Assembly: GCA_963677885.1 (NCBI GenBank)
Contig: OY782500.1
Span: 3,596,001 to 3,660,000, forward strand
Length of the DNA: 64,000 bases
Direction of reading: 5' to 3'
Source of the DNA: UBA1351 sp963677885
GTDB lineage: Bacteria; Bacillota; Clostridia; Lachnospirales; Vallitaleaceae
Shown: piece by piece, positions 25,581-33,069 of the stretch
Position numbering within the stretch: the stretch's first letter is position 1
Layout of the letters: each line of letters starts with the position of its first letter
Notes under the pieces: generated by a model
Databases searched by the model: none
Told to the model about the DNA's origin: nothing
Seen by the model: only the letters and a program-made list of their open reading frames with translations
Program-made: the position numbers and the translations under genes

Positions 25581-26696
25581 ATGCGGTTTGTTCATATTGC
25601 TGACGTGCATATCGGTATGAGTTTTAAGAGTGCATCTTTTGCTAAGAGCTTTGGCAAAGCCAAAAGAGATGCCATTATGGAAAATTTCAGAAGACTGGTG
25701 AACCATATCAAGGACAAGGAGATTGAACTGCTTTTGATTGCAGGTGACTTTCTTGAAAGTGATTATGTTGAGTTAAAGGATCTTTTTGACCTGAATTATC
25801 TCTTCAAAAAAATTCCGGGGACCCATGTCATGATGATGATGGGGAATCATGACCCCCTATCACAAGAAAATAATATCTATAGCAAGGTCGAATGGGCTGA
25901 AAATGTCTTTATTTTCCCAAGTGACTATGCAACTTTGGATATAGAAGGCCTTGAGGTTTCGGTTATTAGTGTATCTTGGGATTCTAAGGGGCCTATGAAA
26001 CTGGACAAGGATAAATTAGAGTCAGCCATCAAAAGGGGTGGTTACCAGCGAAAAATTCTTATGCTCCATGGTGACTGCTATAACGATAATGTCTATATGC
26101 CTCTGGATTCGGAGTATTTAAATCGGCTGGATGTAGACTATGTGGCTCTTGGTCACATCCATAAAATGGACCGTCTTGGCGACAAGGTCGCTTATTCAGG
26201 GTCTCTGGAGCCTCTTGACTTTTCTGAAGCCTATCCGCATGGATTTATTGATGGGTGTATTGATGAACATGGTAAATTGACCCTTGATTTTGTTGAATCC
26301 ATGGTTTACCCCATGGAAGTGGTCACCCTTGACCTATCGGAACTTGAGTCCAGGATGGCCTTGAAGGATAGGATTAAGTCTATGGTTTCAGAAAGTGGTG
26401 AACCCACATCTAGAATGGTGAGGCTGATATTTACCGGTGAGAAGAATATTCATATGGGTGATTTGGATCAGGATTTTCTTGAAGAAATCCGGAAGCTTCT
26501 TGATGGTCAGGTGGCTTATATCGAAATGAAGGATAAATCGGTTCCGGGATACGACCTGGAAGAATTAAAAAAAGAACATGACGATGATTTGATCGGATAT
26601 TTTATACGTGCTATGGAGGATAAGGGACTGGAAGATTCGGTCAACCAGGAGGCATTAAGTACCGGCATATCATTGCTTCTTGAGGCAATGGGATAG
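25581..26696 (+). CDS. SbcD/YhaO-like metallophosphoesterase, DNA repair nuclease
   Basis: A 371-residue calcineurin-like phosphoesterase with all Mre11/SbcD-type metal motifs in order: HIADVHIG, GDFLE, GNHDP, HGD and GHIHKMD. The C-terminal third would contact the ATPase partner, encoded 10 bp downstream. Together they form an SbcCD/Mre11-Rad50-like complex that opens blocked or hairpin DNA ends. ATG 25581 follows GGAGGGG; an earlier in-frame start lacks a ribosome site and would add residues before the conserved first motif. Confidence 0.9.
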   Translation: MRFVHIADVHIGMSFKSASFAKSFGKAKRDAIMENFRRLVNHIKDKEIELLLIAGDFLESDYVELKDLFDLNYLFKKIPGTHVMMMMGNHDPLSQENNIYSKVEWAENVFIFPSDYATLDIEGLEVSVISVSWDSKGPMKLDKDKLESAIKRGGYQRKILMLHGDCYNDNVYMPLDSEYLNRLDVDYVALGHIHKMDRLGDKVAYSGSLEPLDFSEAYPHGFIDGCIDEHGKLTLDFVESMVYPMEVVTLDLSELESRMALKDRIKSMVSESGEPTSRMVRLIFTGEKNIHMGDLDQDFLEEIRKLLDGQVAYIEMKDKSVPGYDLEELKKEHDDDLIGYFIRAMEDKGLEDSVNQEALSTGISLLLEAMG

Positions 26697-26706
26697 AGGT
26701 GGAGAC

Positions 26707-29217
26707 ATGATTATCAGAAGCTTGCATTTAACAAATTTTGGTAAATTTAATAACAAGACCATTCATTTGGATGATGGTATGAATATTGTATTCGGCGTCA
26801 ATGAAGCCGGGAAATCAACGATTTTTCATTTTATTATTGGGATGTTCTATGGATTTTATAAACCATATGTGAAGAACAGACGTCTTCTGGATATACATGA
26901 AAAATATAAACCATGGGCTGGAGGAGGTTATCTTGGCAGCCTTGTTTTCTATGATGAAACGGACAAGAAGGAATACCGTATCGAACGGGATTTTGATACA
27001 AAAAATGAGTCATTAAAAATTGTAGATGTTGCGTCAGGACTTGATCTAACAGATACATATCCTCTCCATCCGGTTTTTCGGTTACCGGACATCGCCACAA
27101 GACATTTAGGTGTTTCGTATACGACCTTTGTCAATACTTTGGCAGTGAGTCAGTTAGGCCATGAAACCGATGAGGATATGGACAAGGAGCTTAAGGAATC
27201 CCTGGTTAATGCTGCATCATCCAGAAACCTGGATGTATCTGTACATAAGGTTCAGGACAAGATAACCAGGCAATTGGACCAAATCGGTTCTATGCGAAGA
27301 AAAACCTCCAATTTTTATAAGAAGAAGCAAAGACTTGAAAAACTGGACCAGGAACTCAGTGATGCAAGAGCCATTAATGACCAGATGATGGAAATCAAGG
27401 ATAAGGTAAAGGAACTGCTAGTTGAGAAACCACTTATTGAGAAGGAGCTTGAAGACTTATCAGACCTCATAAAAAGGAAATCTTTTCTTCAGGAATATGA
27501 GCTTTTTCAAAAAGGAGCGCTTATTGTAGGGGACCAGAAAAGGGTTCAAAAGGAAGTTGAAGACCTGGGAGTTACTGAAGAATTCAGCCCTGAAGAAATG
27601 GAAAGTGCAATAGATGCCTTGAAGCAGTCAGAGTTCTTAAAAGTCCAGCTTAATGAGCTTATTCAGGAGCAAAAATCCTTAGAGAATGAGATTGGTCAGT
27701 TAAAGGATTTACTCATCAGGCCTGTTGGTGGAAGATCTAACGAAGAGCTGGATACCCTGAATAAACATATTTATGTCTACGAAAAACTTGAACAGGATAT
27801 TCATGAGGGTGATGTGGAAGCCAGAGAAGCTAATAACAAAATAGAACCACTGACAAACCAGTTTAATTCTTTAAAAGAAAAAGAAAAAACCATTGATAGA
27901 CAGTTGCGATCAGGTAATATATTGGCTGGCCTGGGTGGCTTTATCATGATTTGTGGCTTTTTTCTGACTATGTTGTCGGTCTTTTTCCTTGGACTTTCTG
28001 GTCTTGGCTTTCTCGGTCTTTGTGTCGGCGTTTATCTGATTATTTCCAGACGGACTCTTCGCAGTATTAACAACGATAGGCTTCAGGAGGCCAGTGGGGA
28101 CATTCATGCCCTAAAGCTGAATGTCATTGCCAGCGAGAGAAAACGGGATCATGGACTTAAGGAGACTGAGCGGATTAGAGACATGTATCATGTTGGGAAT
28201 TACCCTGAGCTGGTATCCCTAAAAGACCGTTGGTTAAGAGAAAACATGGATTTTGCCAGTGACGAAAAAGTTTTTGCCAACCGTCAGGAACAGTTGAAAA
28301 AGTTGACCGATAAACTGGTATTTACTGAGAAGGCAGTCCTTTCATGTAGGGAAAAGCTGGAAGCACTGCGGCTGAAATCCATGGCAGTCACCGCCTATTA
28401 CCAGACAGAAGACCTGGATACCCTGAAAGAAATCAAGGTCAAAGTTCAAGGTTTGATTCAGCTAAAAAGAGACCTGAAAAGTCTTCATATTCGTCTAAGT
28501 GAAATTTTAAATGGAAAAGATTTTGAAAGTCTTAAAGCTGAGATGGACATAAAGATGAACCTCTATGAAACAAGGCCTTTAAGTGAAGACGAAGAAGGTC
28601 TGATTCGTAATGAAAGAGAAATAAACCAAAAGCTTCATGAGATTGATAAAAGGATTACCGCCTATAATTCTGAGGTTGAAGCTTTGTCAAGGGGACATCG
28701 CCCAATAGCGGAGATAGAAGAAGATATAGAAGCTGAAAGCAAAAACCTGGAGGAAATGGCTCATAGGAAGAAGGTCCTTGAAAGAGTTGCAGGAACTATT
28801 GATGACATAACCGATGAGTTAAGACATAATTTTGCCCCTATGCTTAATCAAAAAGTGACGGAGATGGTTACTGCAGTTACCGACGACAAATACAAGGATA
28901 TCAAAATCAACCCGGATATGGTCATGCGGCTCATAGATCCTGATTCAGGAAGAACGATTGATGCAACGAAGCTAAGCAGAGGGACCATGGATCTTTTTTA
29001 TATAGCCTTAAGGGATGCTTTGGCAGATCATGTAGGACACAAAAACAAGCTGCCTCTTGTGTTGGATGAGACCTTTGCTCATTTTGATAACACAAGGTTA
29101 CAAGCAGCTCTAAAGCTTTTCGGAAAACGCCAGGGTCAGGTGCTTCTTTTTACCTGCCAGGACCGAGAAATTCAAATGGTGGGCCAAGGTGTAAATGTAC
29201 TTAAGCTTAGCTCATGA
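26707..29217 (+). CDS. SbcC/YhaN-like AAA ATPase with membrane segments
   Basis: An 836-residue Rad50-like ATPase: Walker A GVNEAGKST at 30-38, long coiled-coil arms (about 180-390 and 455-720), ABC signature LSRGTMD and Walker B LPLVLDETFAHFD near the C-terminus. Between the coils, residues about 403-447 form two hydrophobic helices, so the complex may be tied to the membrane as suggested for YhaN-type proteins. There is no zinc-hook CxxC. It partners the upstream nuclease. AGGTGGAG precedes the ATG. Many strong palindromes in this window would be natural substrates for such a complex (inference). Confidence 0.88.
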   Translation: MIIRSLHLTNFGKFNNKTIHLDDGMNIVFGVNEAGKSTIFHFIIGMFYGFYKPYVKNRRLLDIHEKYKPWAGGGYLGSLVFYDETDKKEYRIERDFDTKNESLKIVDVASGLDLTDTYPLHPVFRLPDIATRHLGVSYTTFVNTLAVSQLGHETDEDMDKELKESLVNAASSRNLDVSVHKVQDKITRQLDQIGSMRRKTSNFYKKKQRLEKLDQELSDARAINDQMMEIKDKVKELLVEKPLIEKELEDLSDLIKRKSFLQEYELFQKGALIVGDQKRVQKEVEDLGVTEEFSPEEMESAIDALKQSEFLKVQLNELIQEQKSLENEIGQLKDLLIRPVGGRSNEELDTLNKHIYVYEKLEQDIHEGDVEAREANNKIEPLTNQFNSLKEKEKTIDRQLRSGNILAGLGGFIMICGFFLTMLSVFFLGLSGLGFLGLCVGVYLIISRRTLRSINNDRLQEASGDIHALKLNVIASERKRDHGLKETERIRDMYHVGNYPELVSLKDRWLRENMDFASDEKVFANRQEQLKKLTDKLVFTEKAVLSCREKLEALRLKSMAVTAYYQTEDLDTLKEIKVKVQGLIQLKRDLKSLHIRLSEILNGKDFESLKAEMDIKMNLYETRPLSEDEEGLIRNEREINQKLHEIDKRITAYNSEVEALSRGHRPIAEIEEDIEAESKNLEEMAHRKKVLERVAGTIDDITDELRHNFAPMLNQKVTEMVTAVTDDKYKDIKINPDMVMRLIDPDSGRTIDATKLSRGTMDLFYIALRDALADHVGHKNKLPLVLDETFAHFDNTRLQAALKLFGKRQGQVLLFTCQDREIQMVGQGVNVLKLSS

Positions 29218-29261
29218 CCTCCCTGTGGATTAATCCTTTTGCTGGAAGACCATGAGTGTTA

Positions 29262-29591
29262 TCAGCTGTTTTCTGGACGTGTTGCGTAGTCAACCCAGTT
29301 AAGGAAATCCTGTGAACCGTCCGTAATTGGAATTTCTACGATTTCCGGAATGTCATAGGAATGAATGCTTCGAATCAACTCATCACATTGTTTGAAAAGA
29401 GACTTTTTAGTCTTGATAAGAAGGCGTATTTCATTATCATGCATGATTTTGCCTTTCCAAAAATAATGACTGTAGACATTATTGGTTTGAACACAGGCAC
29501 AGAGTCTTTTTTCGAATAATGTTTCGATCATCAGGTCAGCTTCTCGCTTATCTCTGGTGTTGGTCAGAATGAGCGTATATTCGTCTTTCAT
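29262..29591 (-). CDS. cutA: CutA1-family divalent cation tolerance protein
   Basis: A 109-residue protein of the CutA1 fold: TLILTNTRDKREADLMIETLFEKRLCACVQ, then SHYFWKGKIMHDNEIRLLIKTKK and a PEIVEIPITDGSQDFLNWV C-terminus. CutA1 forms very stable trimers related to PII proteins; a role in copper tolerance was proposed from E. coli but remains uncertain. AGGTGAG precedes the ATG. It converges on the ATPase gene. Confidence 0.92.
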   Translation of the reverse strand: MKDEYTLILTNTRDKREADLMIETLFEKRLCACVQTNNVYSHYFWKGKIMHDNEIRLLIKTKKSLFKQCDELIRSIHSYDIPEIVEIPITDGSQDFLNWVDYATRPENS

Positions 29592-29684
29592 TGTCTCACC
29601 TCTTGATTTACATATGGTTTATGGTCTTAAGTTACTAATGCTATTGTACACTTTAGTGGACTAAATTGCAAGAAAAGCAGGTGT

Positions 29685-29755
29685 GAGTTTCATTTTAACC
29701 GCATTAATGCGGTCAAGTGTCTGCTTGACCTTATAGAAGTGAAATTTTTACTTTT
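29685..29755 (+). other. Possible three-way-junction leader structure upstream of trmB
   Basis: A perfect 16-bp palindrome ACCGCATTAATGCGGT (29698-29713) is directly followed by a GGTCAAG/CTTGACC hairpin (29711-29730). Both lie between GTTTCA and TGAAAT that could close a three-way junction, then T5. It may be a terminator or an RNA leader element. No gene fits in 29592-29856. Confidence 0.45.
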
Positions 29756-29856
29756 AAAATTATCATAATAGAAATATTTTTGCCAGTCTTTAGGACTGTG
29801 AATAGATGATGATGGAATCATTGAACTCATAAAAAGTTTAAAATTAAGGAGTTATC

Positions 29857-30507
29857 ATGCGATTAAGAAATGTAAAAGGTGCCAAGGAGTGGGTTGATAA
29901 CCACCACCTTGTTGAACAGAAACCCCATAAAAAGAAAGGCCAGTGGGCCCAGGTCTTTGGAAATGATCATCCTATCTATATTGAAATCGGTATGGGTAAG
30001 GGAGATTTCATTATTGAAAATGCCAAAAGATACCCGGATATTAATTTTATAGGCATCGAGAAATTTTCCGCAGTTCTTATGCGGGCCGTTGAAAAGGTTG
30101 AGGCCCTTGATGACAAGTTGCCTAACCTGATTTTGCTGCGATTTAACGCGGATGATATACTGGATATTTTTGAAGCGGATGAAATTACCAGAGTTTACCT
30201 GAATTTCTCGGATCCCTGGCCAAAGGACAGGTGGGCAAAAAGACGCTTGACCCATCGAGGATTTTTAGAAAAATATCGACACATACTGGTTAATGATGGT
30301 TTGGTTCAATTTAAGACTGACAACAATGGTCTCTTTGATTTTAGTTTGGAAGAGATTGAAGCGTCGCCTTTTGAGATGATAAAGATGACAAGAAATCTCC
30401 ATGAATCCCCTTATGTTGAAGGAAATATTATGACGGAATATGAGAGTAAATTCGTCAGTGAAGGAAAGCCGATTAATTTTGTTCAAGCAAGAAATGAGAA
30501 AAGTTAA
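29857..30507 (+). CDS. trmB: tRNA (guanine-N7-)-methyltransferase
   Basis: A 216-residue SAM-dependent enzyme that makes m7G46 in the tRNA variable loop. Motifs: YIEIGMGKGDFI for SAM binding, NFIGIEKFSAVLMRAVEK, and the family signature FSDPWPKDRWAKRRLTHRGFL. Length is typical. AAGGAG precedes the ATG. It stands alone and is followed by the promoter of a candidate small RNA. Confidence 0.95.
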   Translation: MRLRNVKGAKEWVDNHHLVEQKPHKKKGQWAQVFGNDHPIYIEIGMGKGDFIIENAKRYPDINFIGIEKFSAVLMRAVEKVEALDDKLPNLILLRFNADDILDIFEADEITRVYLNFSDPWPKDRWAKRRLTHRGFLEKYRHILVNDGLVQFKTDNNGLFDFSLEEIEASPFEMIKMTRNLHESPYVEGNIMTEYESKFVSEGKPINFVQARNEKS

Positions 30508-30525
30508 CATTTTGTTAAAAAACCG

Positions 30526-30554
30526 TTCACATTTTGCCTGTGTAGTGTTATAAT
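30526..30554 (+). promoter_or_regulatory. Strong promoter of the candidate small RNA
   Basis: TTCACA (30526-30531), exactly 17 bp, TATAAT (30549-30554), with TGT extending the -10. Confidence 0.75.
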
Positions 30555-30560
30555 ATGGAA

Positions 30561-30705
30561 GTTGTCTATTAGATAAACAAGATATATTACAGGGTAAGCG
30601 GAGAGCGATTTAGTATTATCAAATAGCTGACGGTAATAATATTAAAGTTGTAGAGAGTTGTTACGTTAACAAAAAGCTTGTTAACGTGACAACTCTTTCG
30701 TTTTT
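30561..30705 (+). ncRNA. Candidate small non-coding RNA of about 145 nt
   Basis: A strong promoter and a very strong terminator bracket this stretch, and no plausible coding frame lies inside. It has a purine-rich stretch AGGGTAAGCGGAGAGCG, an 11-bp hairpin (TTTAGTATTAT 30609-30619 with ATAATATTAAA 30636-30646, loop containing AGCTGACGG), and the terminator: a 19-bp stem with one wobble (30654-30672 with 30678-30696) followed by TTCGTTTTT. The next gene is on the other strand, so it is not a leader. I cannot assign it to a named RNA family. Confidence 0.6.
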
Positions 30706-30747
30706 ATGGCCTATCATAGTCATGACCCGGTTGCTCACATCATATGA

Positions 30748-31110
30748 TCAGTTAAGCAGCTTAATTGAGTTGGCATACATTTGATTAGGGTATGATTCCA
30801 TAACCGCATCTGCATAGACGACAACCTTTGCCCCCTTGGAAAGGTCCCCAATATCAAAGTTATAGGTAGTTTGGTCAGTCACATAAACGATATAATCAAT
30901 ATCTCCATTGGACCGGGACCTGCATTCAATGGTTATCCGATCCTTATCTGTAATCTCAAGTTTAGCCACATACAGTTCGGTAGGAAAACCCTGGTCGTTC
31001 ATGACAGGCTCGCTGTCTTCATTCTTTAACTGTCTCAAGTTATCATAGGTAATCAATAAGAGTAGCAATAGTGCAGCGATAATGATGTAGAGAATCGTTT
31101 CTTTTTTCAT
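30748..31110 (-). CDS. Small membrane-anchored protein of unknown function
   Basis: A 120-residue protein with an N-terminal transmembrane helix (about 6-23, YIIIAALLLLLLITY) and a predicted external domain of beta-like character (TIECRSRSNGDIDYIVYVTDQTTYNF). AGGAGG precedes the ATG. No family recognised. Confidence 0.7.
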   Translation of the reverse strand: MKKETILYIIIAALLLLLLITYDNLRQLKNEDSEPVMNDQGFPTELYVAKLEITDKDRITIECRSRSNGDIDYIVYVTDQTTYNFDIGDLSKGAKVVVYADAVMESYPNQMYANSIKLLN

Positions 31111-31198
31111 AATAACCTCCTTTTATCCTTTTTACTTTTGACGAAATAAATCATCTTATTGTTCCATGGGGTATCGATAGGGATGTTATTCTAGTGGG

Positions 31199-31335
31199 GA
31201 CGGCTGGCGAGGATGCAAGCTCCTAGCTCATGGGCGGTGCCTCCCAAATGTGCCACAAGTAATAGAGAGTTCAAGGTTGTGGCACATTCGTGACTCAAAG
31301 CCCATAAGCCAGGACATGCAACCTACCAGCCTGTC
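31199..31335 (-). repeat. Long imperfect hairpin, arm C (type 2)
   Basis: GGCTGG/CCAGCC, GGATGCA/TGCAACC, CTCATGGGC/GCCCATAAG and an 11-bp perfect tip ATGTGCCACAA (31248-31258) with TTGTGGCACAT (31277-31287). The outer helix differs from arm B (GGCATG/CATGCC) at paired positions, and the same single A is bulged beside it. Confidence 0.8.
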
Positions 31336-31527
31336 GCCATAGAGAACAAGCTATAGATACCCATGGATATTATCCGCTTCCGGTGTGGGGGATAAGCCCA
31401 AATTCGGTAACGCTTTTAATTAGCGTGTAATTGAGCTATCGGAGAGACTACCGAGAGCGAGTAAAACGATGCTCACCCTCATAAGCGAATTAGAAGACTG
31501 TTTATCTTTCTCTTCTGTCCTAGAAAC

Positions 31528-31660
31528 ACAAGGTCTGGGTATGGTGTCCTGGCGGTTGGGCTTTGATTCACGAATGGGTCTATACATTGAAATTATAATA
31601 GGTTTAGACCCATTTGGGTATCACTCGCCCGACCACTAGGAGCACCATACCCTGACCTGT
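31528..31660 (+). repeat. Long imperfect hairpin, arm D (type 1)
   Basis: GGGTATGGTG (31537-31546) with CACCATACCC (31643-31652), GGTTGGGC with GCCCGACC, and tip ATGGGTCTA (31574-31582) with TAGACCCAT (31605-31613). The tip differs from arm A (ATGGGAGGC/GCCTCCCAT) on both strands. The inner loop TTTGATTCACGA opposite TTGGGTATCACT is conserved in position. Confidence 0.8.
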
Positions 31661-31684
31661 CCCTTTTCTAAAACAAAAGAGAGA

Positions 31685-32746
31685 CTAAATAGTCTCCCTA
31701 ATAACTTCAAAGATATTCCGACTGCCAGAAACTGCAGTGGACCCATGAATCGCTTTTATCAATTGATCTTTATCACCATAAATCCCTCGCAAGCCCTCAA
31801 TTAATGACGAACTATCCAAGTCTTCCTCATACAAAACCCGACTAAATCCTTTTGCCGCAAAAGCTTCTGCATTAAGGATTTGATCTCCTCGACTGGCAGC
31901 TTTTGATAAAGGAATCAAGAGGCTTGGAATTCCCAGGTAGAGGAACTCGTTAATGGAGTTGGAACCTGCTCGTGAAAGCATAATATCGGTGATGGCAAAA
32001 AGGTCTTTAAGTTCCCCGCCGACAAACTCGTATTGCCGATAACCTTCTAGATTATCCAGGGAATGATCAATGTTTCCCTTGCCGCACAGGTGGATAATCT
32101 GGAAGCTGGTCAGAAGATTCGGTAAACTTTCCCTTAGTGCCTTATTAATCTTTACTGAACCGATGCTGCCGCCCATCATCATAATGACAGGTTTGTCAGC
32201 TGATAACTTGGTAAAGTCAAAACCACGGTCACGGTCTCCTTCAGACAGGGATTCCCTAACCGGAGATCCTGTATAGATACCCTTACCTGGAGGCGTATGT
32301 TTTAGGGTCTCTTCAAAGGTTAGAAGAAATTTCTTGGCAAAGGGTTGGGACAGTTTATTGGCCAGTCCAGGAGTCATGTCGGATTCATGGATGATAACCG
32401 GAATCTTTAAGAGCCAACCTGCCATAACCACAGGAACGGAAACGAAGCCACCTTTGGAAAAGATAAGGTCAGGCTTAATTGTTTTAAGGTGTTTAATGGA
32501 TTGGAAGAAACCGGCCATAATCCTGAAGGGATCAGTAAAGTTCTTCCAGTCAAAATACCGGCGCAGTTTTCCGCTGGAAATGGAGTGGTAAGGGATTCCC
32601 TTGTCCTTAACCAGGTCTTTTTCGATACCGTCTTTTGAACCGATGTATTCGTATTTTATATCGTGTTTGTCAAAATATTCAAGGAGTGCAAAGTGTGGTG
32701 TGACGTGGCCGGCTGTACCACCGCCAGTCAATACTATTTTTTTCAT
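31685..32746 (-). CDS. murG: UDP-N-acetylglucosamine:undecaprenyl-PP-MurNAc-pentapeptide transferase
   Basis: A 353-residue GT28 glycosyltransferase that turns lipid I into lipid II on the inner membrane face. Signature segments are GGTAGHVTPHFAL, SKGGFVSVPVVMAGWLLKIPVIIHESD, MMGGSIGSVKINKAL and SRAGSNSINEFLYLGIPSLLIPL. It stands alone rather than in a division/cell-wall cluster, so it could be a relocated murG or a second copy. AAAGGAA precedes the ATG. Confidence 0.93.
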   Translation of the reverse strand: MKKIVLTGGGTAGHVTPHFALLEYFDKHDIKYEYIGSKDGIEKDLVKDKGIPYHSISSGKLRRYFDWKNFTDPFRIMAGFFQSIKHLKTIKPDLIFSKGGFVSVPVVMAGWLLKIPVIIHESDMTPGLANKLSQPFAKKFLLTFEETLKHTPPGKGIYTGSPVRESLSEGDRDRGFDFTKLSADKPVIMMMGGSIGSVKINKALRESLPNLLTSFQIIHLCGKGNIDHSLDNLEGYRQYEFVGGELKDLFAITDIMLSRAGSNSINEFLYLGIPSLLIPLSKAASRGDQILNAEAFAAKGFSRVLYEEDLDSSSLIEGLRGIYGDKDQLIKAIHGSTAVSGSRNIFEVIRETI

Positions 32747-32897
32747 ACTATTCCTTTCGTTCCGCTTTTGGCTAAACTGGTGAGCCTCTAGTTATTATAC
32801 ATTTTAATCGGAACTTCCTAAAAATCATATGGATTATAACATAAACCTGCAAGTTTAACAAATCACGGTCAAAAAGAATAGAAAGTTTTTTTCCATA

Positions 32898-32926
32898 TTG
32901 ACCCTTTGGAGTCATGGAATTATAAT
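32898..32926 (+). promoter_or_regulatory. Promoter of the gal regulator and operon
   Basis: TTGACC (32898-32903), 17-bp spacer, TATAAT (32921-32926). The leader that follows is about 135 nt and contains an operator-like palindrome and a structured repeat. Confidence 0.8.
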
Positions 32927-32929
32927 AGA

Positions 32930-32949
32930 TATAGAAAACCTTTTCTATA
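32930..32949. promoter_or_regulatory. Operator-like palindrome at the gal regulator start site
   Basis: TATAGAAAA (32930-32938), CC, TTTTCTATA (32941-32949): a perfect 9-bp inverted repeat covering the expected transcription start. Its layout resembles LacI/CcpA-family operators, though the centre is CC rather than the usual CG. Autorepression by the LacI-type protein is the simplest reading. Confidence 0.6.
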
Positions 32950-32962
32950 ATTATTCATTACG

Positions 32963-33051
32963 AAGAAATTGTTGAAAACGCAATCAATTTCTGTCGACAG
33001 TCGGAACAATTCGCGATGCGAAACCAGCGTCGTTAAAGGACGCTTTTGTTC
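32963..33051 (+). repeat. Structured repeat, copy 2, in the leader of the gal regulator
   Basis: The same 89-nt unit as at 24124-24212: AGAAATTG/CAATTTCT hairpin, conserved GGAACAATTCGCG with TTCGC-GAT-GCGAA, and a last hairpin GCGTC/GACGC (33027-33043) followed by TTTTGTTC. It ends just before the Shine-Dalgarno of the regulator gene and lies inside the predicted transcript, so the last hairpin plus T-run could attenuate transcription. Confidence 0.75.
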
Positions 33052-33069
33052 ATTGAAAGGAGGAAAAGG

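Larger units (their letters stand above)
31197..31663 (-). mobile_element. Composite palindromic element, copy 2 (inverted relative to copy 1)
   Basis: It spans GGGACGG (31197-31203) to CCTGTCCC (31656-31663) and fills the 574-bp gap before murG. It holds arm C (type 2, 31199-31335) and arm D (type 1, 31528-31660), facing as in copy 1 when read on the minus strand, with a shorter 192-bp spacer. The two loci therefore share arm order, arm orientation and end sequences while the spacers differ widely in length. Confidence 0.6.
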
